A stretch of DNA of 64,000 bases, from NCBI RefSeq assembly GCF_024323335.1, contig NC_066583.1:358304377-358368376 (forward strand), written 5' to 3'. Below, one piece after another: positions 48,301-58,382 of this stretch; the first letter of the stretch is position 1, and each line of letters opens with the position of its first letter. Made by a program: the position numbers and the translations under genes. Source of the stretch: Lathyrus oleraceus. Its lineage: Eukaryota; Streptophyta; Magnoliopsida; Fabales; Fabaceae. The notes beneath the pieces were generated by a model. The model was not told where the DNA came from. It did no database searches and saw only the letters and a list, made by a program, of their open reading frames with translations.

Positions 48301-48771
48301 TGCTCTTCATGGTTATCGCACTTCAGTGCGCACTTCGACAGGGGCAACTCCTTTCTCTCTAGTCTACGGAATGGAAGCCATTTTACCAGTGGAAGTTCAG
48401 ATTCCCTCTCTAAGAATTATGAAAGATGCAGGCTTAGATGAAGATGAATGATTCAGACTCGACTCGATCAGATAAATTTGATTGATGAAAAGAGACTTGC
48501 GGCTGTTTGTCATGGGCAGGTATATCAGAAGCGCATGATCCAGGCATTTAATAAAAAAGTCAAGAGACAGGTATATCAAATTGGCGACTTGGTAATAAAG
48601 CGTATCATTCTACCACAAGGTGATTCTAGAGGCAAATGGACTCCCACATACGAAGGGCCGTTTGTAGTTAAGAAGGTATTCTCTGGTGGAGCCATGATGC
48701 TTGCTACAATGGATGGCGAAGACTTCCCACATCCCGTGAACGCAGACATAGTTAAAAAATACTACGCATAA
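45303..48771 (+). pseudogene. Ogre RT-RNase H-aRNH-integrase, copy A (broken)
   Basis: In order: a leader (NNSATVHYDFENPIYQ); RT with KVRMCVDYRDLNKASPKDDF, FMDGFSGYNQIKM and catalytic YVDDMIA (about 46,130); RNase H with ALAWAARRLRQY; archaeal-type RNase H with FDGSSNALGNG, MAEYEA, GDSALVISQ and NQLADALA (47,050-47,410); integrase with an HHCC zinc finger ending CHKC, catalytic Asp in WGIDMIG, Asp in ITDNGTN and Glu in GAVEAANK; and a C-terminal KWTPTYEGPF domain. Breaks: frame change near 45,446, TGA at 46,401, frame change near 47,115, and a one-base loss near 48,450 after LDEDE. The first three are shared with copy B. Catalytic residues themselves are kept. Confidence 0.9.
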
Positions 48772-48820
48772 AAGAGACCCGCTAGGTCGACGTATCTAGG
48801 CAAAAGTAAGGGCACCCCGG

Positions 48821-48953
48821 CGAACCAAAAGGGTTCGGGCAAAAACTAGGGATAAACATATAAAAATGTACACCCGGCAAGTCGAAAACCTGAAAAGGCG
48901 GCTTGGGCAAGAAGGGGTATCCTGGTGGACTGAAAACCTGAAAAGGCGGTCCA
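48821..48953 (+). repeat. Three potential RNA hairpins, two with a CCT-GAAA-AGG core, copy A
   Basis: 48,821-48,837: CGAACC-AAAAG-GGTTCG. 48,878-48,905: outer arms CAAGTC/GGCTTG (one G.U). 48,926-48,953: outer arms TGGACT/GGTCCA (one G.U). The last two share the centre GAAAACCTGAAAAGGCG, itself a CCT/AGG stem closed by a GAAA tetraloop. Outer stems differ in sequence but stay paired. Copy B equivalents are at 61,902-62,034. Confidence 0.7.
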
Positions 48954-49952
48954 GGCAAAAATTAGGGATTAAAGCGTATGACTATGTCCCGTTCTAGGTC
49001 AGCTTCACCCAAGTCAAAGGGACTGAACAAGCCAATCACTTCTATCCGACAGCAGGAGATAAGAGGCTTGAAGACATAATGACAGTAGTGAAATTAAAAT
49101 CAATAGGACTTTTTCTTCATAGCTTTTTCTTTGTTTTCTTGACAATTTCCTCTTACTAGGATCTCTGTCTCCTTGTACTCAAATTTCCTGTTTATAGGCC
49201 CTCTTTCAAAATCGATACAATTTTATTTCCAAAAAGATGCTTTTGTTTTACTTTCTCTGTTTTGTTTGCATAAACGTCCATTGATTTAATTCGAATTAAT
49301 ATATGCGTTTGAACATGATTGATGTTTACCGAAAATACATGCATAAAATAGGAATAACAATTACTAAAAGACTTTAGGGTCGAGGATAAAGTCTAACCAT
49401 GCTTTCCGATGAATCCAGTTGCTAATCCTATTCCCCAGCAAAACCAGTTATTTCCCAGAAGAAATTGGCATTACTAGACAACTGGTCATCTCTTTTATCC
49501 CCCAGCCAGGTCTTGGTGAATATTTCTACCATCAGACAAGAAATCAAATACCCCAGCTAAGAAAGGGTCATCAATACAAATATCTCCAACCAGAATATGG
49601 GGATTTATTTTCCCCTGGCAAACATTTTCAGACGCATAATTCATTCATGCATCATTTCGCATCATATACATGCATGCAATGTTCACATTTATTTTCACAA
49701 GCATAAAACATCTCATGCATCATGACATGGCATGAGGCTAACCTTTTTCAGGTTAATTATCCTCCCGATACAGTCAAAATAAAGGTTCATTCAGACGGAC
49801 ACCCTCATCGGTTACATTTGAGATTCAGATGCATCTTTTAGATATAATCCATATGAATGTTCATTCTGATAAGCATTCTGACATCCTCCTAATGATGGCA
49901 TCTTTAAGCCCATCCCGGACATTTATCGTGAGTACAACATATACAAACATTA

Positions 49953-50730
49953 TCAGATATAGCCTAACGTATAGCTCATTCTGATTCAGCCTAACGTATG
50001 GCTCATTCAACTGTTCCAATACGGTCTAGCGTACGACCCATTTGGATGTTCATCTCCTCAGATACCACCTAGCGTACGGTACATTCTGAAGTGTAGTCTA
50101 GCGTATGACTACCCCTCTTATCATCAGATACAGCCTAACGGACGGCTCATTCTGCTACTCAGATACGATCTAGCGTACGATCCATTCTGATCTTTATTCC
50201 TCAGATACTACCTAGCGTACGGTACATTCTGAAGTGTAGTCTAGCGTACGACTACCTTTTATCATCAGATACAGCCAAACGGACGGCTCATTCTGCTACT
50301 CAGATACGATCTAGCGTACGATCCATTCTGACCTTTATTTCTCCAGATATAGCCTAACGGACGGCTCATTCTGCTACTCAGATACGATCTAGCGTATGAT
50401 CCGGTCTGATCTTCCATCCCCAGTGAAGTCACCCGCCTAATGGACGACTCATTCTGCTACTCAGATACGATCTAGCGTACGATCCATTCTGATCTTTACC
50501 TCTCCAGATGCAGCCTAACGGACGGTTCATTCTGCAATTCAGATACGATCTAGCGTATGATCCATTCTGATCCTTTATCCCCAGCAGTGTATGACCCATT
50601 CGGATCCTTATCTCATCAGGTTCAGCTCACCCTAATATCACCTAATGGATGACTCATTATACGGTCTAGCGTAAGACCCAGTATGACACCCATGTCTTCA
50701 GATATGGTCTAATGTACGACGCACTCTGAA
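49953..50730 (+). repeat. Array of about 20 covarying short inverted repeats, copy A
   Basis: Units of about 30-40 bp: (T)CAGATAC, arm, 8-nt centre (TAGCGTAC, TAGCGTAT, TAACGGAC or TAACGTAT), complementary arm, CATTCTG. Arms include AGCC/GGCT (49,988-50,003; 50,132-50,147), GGTC/GACC (50,023-50,038), GTAGTC/GACTAC (50,093-50,112; 50,236-50,255), GATC/GATC (50,167-50,182) and TACC/GGTA (50,209-50,224). A few units have decayed arms. Copy B has the same array at about 63,036-63,813. Confidence 0.85.
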
Positions 50731-50900
50731 GCCTCCATCCTCATACTTTCTGGATGGCATCTTTAAGCCCATCTCCATCAAGACTAACTTTTAATTAACA
50801 AGCGCAAATTTTTGGGGCATTCTAAGTGTTCAATAATCTTCCACCTCCAGATCACGAATGGCATACATACCATTCTAACTCTCTCGGTTTATGAATATTG

Positions 50901-50912
50901 AACAGGGGCAGT
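50901..50912 (+). other. Ogre polypurine tract, copy A
   Basis: AACAGGGGCAGT directly before LTR 2, interrupted by two pyrimidines. The same sequence precedes LTR 3 at 63,984-63,995. Confidence 0.7.
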
Positions 50913-52820
50913 TGTCATACCCCAAAATTTGCCCGTTAAGTTTTCAGGACATTTTTCAAGACATTCTAATCCATTTTCAAGACATTAATGTTAAAGGAAC
51001 AAGGGTCCAGCGCACAGATTACCAAATCCAGAAGATGACCTAAACTGGCATGCTCGCTAGGCGAGCAAACCCTTCGCCTAGCGAATCCTTCGCTAGCTCA
51101 CTCGCCTAGCGAGCTCACGAAATACCAGAAAATTTTGGGCTTAATTCTGAGCCCACCAAGACACAATTATTATAAATACCAGAACTTTACACAGAGAAAA
51201 AGAGAGGGACAAACGGTGGACAGAGAGGGAACAGGCAAACCCTAACAGAGGCAACCGGAAAAACCCTGGAGGCTAACAAAGGGAATTCAGAGTAAACCCC
51301 GGATACCCCGAAGGAAACTCATCTGCACAAAGGTTACCTCCGCCCAACTCAATCTGGTACAAACCATAAGAGTGATCTGCAAGTCCAGCGGCGCAATTGC
51401 AATTGCAAACAGGTTTGCCACACCCCCACTAATTTTATGTTCCTAATTTGACATCTGTAAATACATGAGGCATTATGATTGAATTTCTCATTTAGGTTTT
51501 GCATATGGGTTTAAGTATGCATGAATGTGTAACACGATATCTTGAATGTTTAACCATGTAATTTCTGTAATGGATGCCATAGGGTTTAGGGTTCCTGAAA
51601 TCACATTGTTATCAAAGAAGAACCCAGAACCCGCAGCCGTTCGCCAGCACTTCGCTGAGCGAGCATGTAGCGAGGGTTCGCTAAGCCTTCGCTAGGCGAG
51701 GCAGTAGCGAACATGACAGTATTTGTTTTGTCATTTGCATTCTAATCTGTACTTGATTGACATGTTTTCTATTGCATTTACACGCTGTTTGCCTGACACT
51801 ATTATTGCTGTGATTCTTTTGTTTGGTGCAACTCTTGGTTGCACCCTAGCTTGGTATTCTAACCCGTTTGTTGAATTTTTGTGAGGATTCACATACTCTG
51901 AAGAGACAGTTTGCTAGGTATTCCACTTTATTTGTGGGATACCCTTGTGAAGATTCATTTTAATTACTTGACTGATTACATTGCCTTCGAACATATGATT
52001 TGGGCCCTCTCTTTGTTGCCTTACGATATTACGGCCATGTCCCGCGAATGTAAGGATACCCTTAGTAAAGACCCTTCGGTTAAATCATCATAGTCCCTCG
52101 AATGTTGCCTTCGAATACATGACTTTGTCCCTCGATGACCCTTCGTGGTAGCCTACGGTTAAATGATTATCGTCCCTTCGAATACTAAGGTATCCTTACA
52201 AATGTTGCCTTCAATGACTAATCGACGACCCTACGATGTCCCTTTACATCCAAAGGATAAGACTACTTACTTCTCAATAGTAAGGACAGTTTTACCCTCA
52301 TAAGGACAGGAAATACCTATAAAGACCTTGGTTAGGTATAACTCTTAAATGCTTACTCGCAGCTTAAAATACTTTTCACACCTCCCACTTTTCAAAACAT
52401 CTTTTAGAAAATCACCACATGGTATACATTCGCACCAGAATCATCGTCGAGTTATATTTTTCTAAACATCTTTCAAAATCGAACGAGATAAACACTTTGT
52501 ATACATTCGTACAAGAATCATTATACAGTTAAACCTCCTTTCAAAATATTTTCTAAACACACCACATTTCTAAAACACTTTCTCGAACAAGGAAAACATA
52601 AGTGAGCTAAGCAATTAAGAGCCCATGGATAACCATGGATACAAAGGGTGCTAACACCTTCCCTTTGTATAATGTACCTCCCGAACTCAAAATCTAATCA
52701 AGGTCTTTCCTGTTCTTTTCCGCCTTTCCTTATTGGATAAAAGAAAAGTCGGTGGCGACTCTTGCTATCCGCGACATTGCTTTTCAAAGCAAAACACAAA
52801 AGTCAGTTCACCGTATAACA
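50913..52820 (+). repeat. Ogre LTR 2 (1,908 bp), shared by copies A and B
   Basis: Starts TGTCATACCCC and ends CCGTATAACA. It serves as 3' LTR of A and 5' LTR of B. It lacks 79 bp present in LTR 1, joining CTTCGC directly to CTAGCGAA. The TATA box is at 51,171-51,178. No target duplication separates the copies, so they did not insert independently side by side. Confidence 0.93.
51171..51178 (+). promoter_or_regulatory. TATA box of Ogre LTR 2
   Basis: TATAAATA in ATTATTATAAATACC, equivalent to 38,110-38,117 in LTR 1. It could drive transcription of copy B. Confidence 0.65.
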
Positions 52821-52824
52821 GAAC

Positions 52825-52841
52825 TGGCGACTCTGCTGGGG
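52825..52841 (+). other. Ogre primer-binding site, copy B
   Basis: TGGCGACTCTGCTGGGG, identical to the copy A site and four bases after LTR 2. Confidence 0.8.
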
Positions 52842-53562
52842 ATTTTAAAAAGAGAGGTTACCTAAAAAAAAAAAAAAAATAAGGTCATTTATGTTTTCGA
52901 ATTGTTCCTTCGTCTGATTTACTTTTAAGGGATTGTTTGGGTATTCTATGCTTGAGTGAAAGATCCTACACCCGGATCTAGTGTACCTTAGGTAAGTAGC
53001 AAGAGATCATCGCGACTGTCCGGCGTATACTGGAATGGTTAAAATGATGGCTACGGTTAATGTGACATTTTAGATGTCCTGATGTTCCTCATGTTTACTT
53101 GAGGAAAATTTTGGTGTCTGCGTGGTGTCATCAAAGCATTAACCAGACCTTTAGAACCCTAATTGACTCATCCTGGCCATTAGAAAGTAGTGAGATAACT
53201 GACTTCGGTTCCGACTGGGGTTGGTTGATACTCGATACTACATTCTTTGAGATTGGACTTTAGGGAAATTTTGGTCAACCGCTTGGTGTTGCACTGAAGT
53301 GGACTTAAGGAAAGGTCGATGATTTGAGATCCTTCTAGAACCCGGTTACTATTCTAGGACAGGTGGAACCAACCAAACTTCAGTGGGAGGGTACTTACCT
53401 ATGGAACTCATGCAAGCCTTAAAACCTAGGAATAATTGCGGTGTGACTTGTTTGTGTTTGTTACTTACTTAACATCATAACATCATAACATCATGACATC
53501 ATGACATTGTACTAACCATTTCAAGGACTTAGGGATTTAACTTTGCTCTGTTTTGCAAGGCT
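52842..53562 (+). other. Ogre 5' leader, copy B
   Basis: Untranslated and nearly identical to copy A; the poly-A tract near 52,866-52,880 differs in length. No ORF. Confidence 0.75.
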
Positions 53563-54891
53563 ATGGCTTCCAGGAAGACCATCCGGATCAATCTTGTAGC
53601 GATCTCTCCTCAACTCAAGGATTTAGTGTCAGAGTTTCCCGATCATGCTCAGTTCATCAAGAAACATGGTTCTCTCCTTAATTTAGTTACTACCGGTTTC
53701 AAAGAAGATATGATGAGAGTTCTATTCCAGTTCTTAGATCCTAAACATCATTGCTTCACCTTCCCAGATTATCAGTTGGTACCCACATTAGAAGAATTCT
53801 CCAGGCTGCTTGGGATACCTATCCTTGATCAAACACCTTTCAGTGGTTTAGAAAAGATTCCGAAGTCTGAAGAAGTCGCTGCGGCTTTACACATGACAAA
53901 GTCCGACATTGAAACTAATTGGGTAACAAGAAGTGGAGTTAAGGGTTTACTTGCCAAATTTCTGATAAATAAGGCCCAAGAATTCCTAAAAGTTATGAAT
54001 ATTCATGCTTTCGAAGATGTTCTAGCACTACTAATCTATGGTTTGGTGCTATTTCCTAACCCGGATCAATTCATAGACATGAATGCTGTTAGGATATTTC
54101 TCACTCATAACCCTGTGCCCACCTTGCTTGGAGACATTTTGCATTCCCTTCACACTCGTACTATGAAAAGGCAAGGGACTCTCATGTGCTGCGTACCTTT
54201 ATTATCTAGGTGGTTTATTTTGCACCTTCCTCAATCAGTCTTGAAGAATGAGCAAAATTTGAAATGGTCTCAAAGGATAATGTCGCTCTCCCATTCAGAC
54301 ATCCATTGGTGTCCCCAACCCAAAGAAAATGTTATCATCATTGACCGTTGTGGAGAATTCTCTAACGTACCACTCCTGGGGATAAGAGGAGGTATTACTT
54401 ATAACCCAGCTTTAGCCCTACGTCAGTTTGGTTATGCTCGAAGAGAGGGTCCACATGAAATAATTATTCAAGGCACCGTGTTTGACTATGACAACGACTC
54501 TCAAGGTCTCCGTCAAAGGTTTGTACGAGCTTGAGGCATGGTGAAAAGAAGTACTTTAGGACAGAAAAACTCTATTCCTATGGAACCTTATCTCAGATGG
54601 GTACGCGTCAGAGCTCGTGAGCTTACCATGCCATATCTTGCAATCGGACCTCTGATTGTCGAACCAAAAGTTGAAGGAGGTGCCCCTCAGATCATTCCTT
54701 ATCCAGATATGCCTACCAATGTTGAAGAATTGAAGAAATCCTGGATCCAGTTGAGAGAGGAAAGAGATACTTTTGAGACTCAGTTCGGTGCAGAAAGGAA
54801 GAAGGTATTAGAGCTCACCAACCAGCTTAATGAGGAACGAAGACTCAATGCATATCTCCGCCCAAAAAGAAGCCGTCCCTGGGAGACTTGA
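53563..54891 (+). pseudogene. Ogre ORF1, copy B (one in-frame TGA)
   Basis: This copy keeps the frame lost in copy A: 323 codons from the ATG at 53,563 to TGA at 54,532-54,534, then, in the same frame, 117 more codons (54,538-54,891). It is the better guide to the intact protein: an N-terminal domain with FTFPDYQLVPTLEEFSRLLG, a middle domain ending RQFGYARREGPHEIIIQGTV, and a C-terminal part with WIQLREERDTFETQF, likely coiled coil. The TGA sits where related ORF1 proteins usually continue, and copy A has the same stop. Confidence 0.85.
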
Positions 54892-55096
54892 GCTTTCATT
54901 GTATTTTTATCATTTTTTGTAATGAACATTGATTAAAGAAATTATTAATAAAAGTTTCCCTCTGTTGGTGGTTTACGCAAAGTTAAATTCCGAAAGTCCT
55001 TGAAAACATTTCATACATTGCATAGCATAACATAACATCGCATAACAGGTATTCTAAAGGATCAATGTTCTCACGGTCTTCCTTCTAAACAGAAAG

Positions 55097-58000
55097 ATGG
55101 CCCTCGAACAAACTGTCAAAGATCTCCAGGCTCAGAATGCTCAATTCCAGGAGATGATCTTGAACTTATCCAAGGGGCAGGATGAGCTGAAGGCTCTCTT
55201 GCTCGAGAAGAAGAAAGACAAGAAAGCTGTGAGTTACATTAACCCGGGAAGAAGGCTTAAAGGACAGGCCGCAGGAGTCAAGATTAGAATTCCGAAGGAT
55301 AAAGAAGATGAGACACAAAATGATTCGGAAGATGAGAATGTTGATCCCTTCGACCCTGAGGACGACGATGAAGATTATGAAAATGAACAGTACTCTCCAA
55401 AAGATGATAAGTATAAGTTGCTGGAAGAACGCATGCTAGCTATGGAGGTTCAAAAGGCGCCCGGTCTGGATTTCGAAGGCTTAGGTCTGGTCTCTGATGT
55501 GGTCATTCCCCGCAAATTCAAGGTCCCCTCTTTCACTAAGTATGATGGTGCGTCTTGTCCTCAGATGCATCTGAGAGCTTATGTGAGAAAAATTCAGCCG
55601 TATACCACTGATAGGAAGCTATGGATCCATTTCTTCCAAGAAAGTTTGTCTGGCACACATTTAGAGTGGTATTATCATCTCGAGAGCTCTAACATCCGCA
55701 CCTGGACTGATTTAGCGACAACTTTCTACAAGCACTACCAGTATAATTCTGAATTGGCGCCTACTCGGCTACAGTTGCAGAATATGACTATGGGATCTAA
55801 AGAAAGCTTCAAAGAATATGCTAAAAAATGGAGAGATTTGGCTGGCAGAGTCAAACCCCCTATGACTGATCGAGAATTAGTGGACATGTTCATGGGTACA
55901 CTGACTGGCCCATTCTACAGCCATCTATTGGGAAGTTCCTCATCGGGTTTCACTGAACTTATATTAACGGGTGAACGTGTTGAAAGTGGCATTCGAAATG
56001 GAAAGATACAGGTGACTACCTCTGCAAGCACCAAAAAAGTCCTATCAGGGGAGGAACGAATCAAATGCTGTGTACGGTCAAAGGGGTCATAACAAGAAAA
56101 ATCGTGACCATGCTGTTGGAGCAGTTACGATTACAGCACCGTCATCTCAAAACTTCCAACACAAACAAGACAGGCCAAGAAGACAGTTTACGAAAATCAA
56201 TATGACTTTAGCACAGGCACTGCAGGGTATGCTAAAAGCAAATTTAATTACCCTCAGAGATCCTCCTGCAAATCCCAACACTACTTCTCCTCGTTATAAT
56301 CCCAATGCCAGGTGTGCATATCACTCCGATAGCCCCGGGCATGATACAAACGATTGTTGGTTGTTGAAGAATAAGATTCAGGATATGATCGACGCTGGGG
56401 AAATTGAATTTGATCCTCCGGAGACTCCTAATGTCATCACTGCTCCTATGCCTAATCATGACAAGACTGTTAATGCTGTGGATGACAATTCCCACATTTC
56501 TAATGTAGCCGACTTAGCATCTCCTCTCCTGATCATCAAGAAGAATTTATTGCAAGCTGGTTTATTTCCAGGTTATGCTGAAAATTGCGATCTCTGTATA
56601 CTCCGACCCAATGATTGCTTGAAGTTGAGGAATGGTATTCAACAGCTGATGGGTGATCGTACAATTCTCTTTGAGAAGATTCCTAAGGTGGAAAACCCTA
56701 TTGAAGAAATATCTGTGATTGCTAGGTCCAAAGTTCCAGTGAAGATTACCGCTACTAGAGCGCCTGTGAAGATTACTGCTGAGCCCAAGGTAGCTCCCCT
56801 AATTATTACTGCACCTGGCCCAGTACCGTATTCCTCAAGCAAAGCCATTCCGTGGAATTATGGAGGTGATGTTTACATCCACGGCATAAAGCAAGATGAT
56901 AATTCTGCTAATCCGAATGACGTTGACATTGTTGGGACTAGTAAAATTACTCGAAGCGGAAGGATCTTTTCTCCAGAAATCTCACCTCCCGTCCCTGAAA
57001 CTCGAGGAAAGGAACCAGTAATCAATCCTTCTCAGTCAAGGACACCAGTCGAAGTTACTACCGAAGATGTTGCCAAACAGGAAATGGAAGAAATGCTGAA
57101 AATCATCCGCAAGAGTGATTTTGATGTGGTAGAACAGTTGGGGCATACTCCGTCTAAAATTTCGATGTTATCCTTGTTGTTATCTTCTGAATATCATGCC
57201 AATGCATTGATAAAATTCTTGAAGACCGCTCATGTACCTCAAGAGACATTTGTCGATCAGTTCGAAAATTATGTTACTAACTTGGCTGTTGATAATGGCC
57301 TAGGCTTTTCCGATGCTGACCTGACACCAGCAGGAAAGAATCACAATAAAGCTCTACATATCTCCATTGAGTGTAAGGGGATCACCTTGTCTCATGTGTT
57401 GATCGATAATGGCTCTTCTTTGAATGTGCTACCGAAAGCTGTGCTCGATAAACTTGACTGTAAAGGCATTGAACTGAAACCTAGTGACATTGTGGTGCGT
57501 GCTTACGATTGTGCAAAGAGCGTTGTCCATAGCGAGGTGGTTCTCCCTATCAAGATAGGACCTCAAGTCTTCAACACTACCTTTCACGTAATGAACATTC
57601 GTCCTGCCTATTCCTGCTTGCTGGGACGCCCTTGGATTCATGGGGCAAGTGTTGTAGCTTCGTCTCTCCATCAAAAGCTGAGGTATCCAATAGAGGGTAA
57701 GATTGTCACTGTGTGTGGATAAGAAGAGTATATTGTCAGTAGTGTGCATACCTTCAGATACATTGAGATGGATGGCGAATTCTTTGAGACTCCTTCTCAG
57801 TCATTTGAAGTAGTTCCTCCGACCAGCCCTGTCCTTAAGCCAACTTCCCATGTCCCCAAGGTTATTCGTGCTCCTCCTGCTATGACTTCTCTGAAAGACG
57901 CTCAAGCCGTGGTCGAAGATGGTGGTTGTACTGGCTGGGGTCAACTGATCAACGTACCGTACAAGTCTAATAGATTTGGCCTGGGATTTAGCTCTGAAAA

Positions 58001-58138
58001 GGCAGTCAAAGATCAGATTAATGCTGTAGAAGATGCTGATGGCGATTGCGACTTGGATAGCTGGATTTTCCCAACAATTGGTGACAGACTCAATAATTGG
58101 AAGGCTGAAGACACTATCCCGATTTCCTTTAGTCAGGA
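55097..58138 (+). pseudogene. Ogre gag-protease, copy B (broken twice)
   Basis: Starts like copy A. One extra A in a homopolymer near 56,036 shifts the frame after SASTKK; the rest of gag and the protease read on in another frame (56,070-57,722), including CAYHSDSPGHDTNDC and LIDNGSSLNVLP followed by the intact CKGIELKPSD junction that copy A has lost. A G-to-T change makes TAA at 57,719-57,721. The final part (57,744-58,139) continues to the intron donor. Each copy is thus intact where the other is broken. Confidence 0.9.
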
Positions 58139-58382
58139 GTAATTGTTATTGCCTATTTTAGTGTTGCAAATTTTTAATTTTTACAATGGAACTTCTTAAA
58201 GCATTGTGTCTATGCCCGGGGCACAAATAGCTAATTTGTTAAGGGTTTTTTCATTTTCATAAGCATATCCACATTCAATAAATCAATGGACTTTTTACAT
58301 TCAAATATTGCGCTCTTTATCTTTCCTGTCATCTTTTAAACAAGCTATGCTTTCTTACACACACTCACGTAACAAATTGCAG
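58139..58382 (+). other. Probable Ogre intron, copy B
   Basis: GTAATTG donor at 58,139 and TTGCAG acceptor ending at 58,382, one base longer than in copy A through a T-run difference. Splice signals are conserved. Confidence 0.75.

Larger units (their letters stand above)
48772..50912 (+). other. Ogre 3' UTR, copy A
   Basis: 2.1 kb between the integrase stop and LTR 2, without a gene. It holds three hairpin-capable sequences at 48,821-48,953, an unremarkable middle, a tandem array of covarying inverted repeats (49,953-50,730), and the purine tract at the end. Hypervariable, repeat-bearing 3' UTRs are known for Ogre elements. Confidence 0.8.
37775..52820 (+). mobile_element. Ogre-type (Tat lineage) Ty3 element, copy A
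   Basis: LTR 1 (37,775-39,743), internal region (39,744-50,912) and LTR 2 (50,913-52,820), 15.0 kb in all. The order is PBS, ORF1, gag-protease, intron, RT, RNase H, archaeal-type RNase H, integrase, 3' UTR, PPT. The extra ORF1, the PRO-RT intron and the second RNase H define Ogre within the Tat group (established knowledge). LTR 2 is shared with copy B. LTRs 1 and 2 differ by a 79-bp and an approximately 17-bp length change plus scattered substitutions. Coding regions carry many stops and shifts, so the copy is defective. No TSD can be tested inside the window. Confidence 0.92.

Noticed and set aside
49953..50730. CRISPR-like array of regularly spaced repeats
   Set aside because: Unit length varies, the supposed spacers are themselves related and self-complementary, there are no cas genes and the context is a plant retrotransposon 3' UTR.
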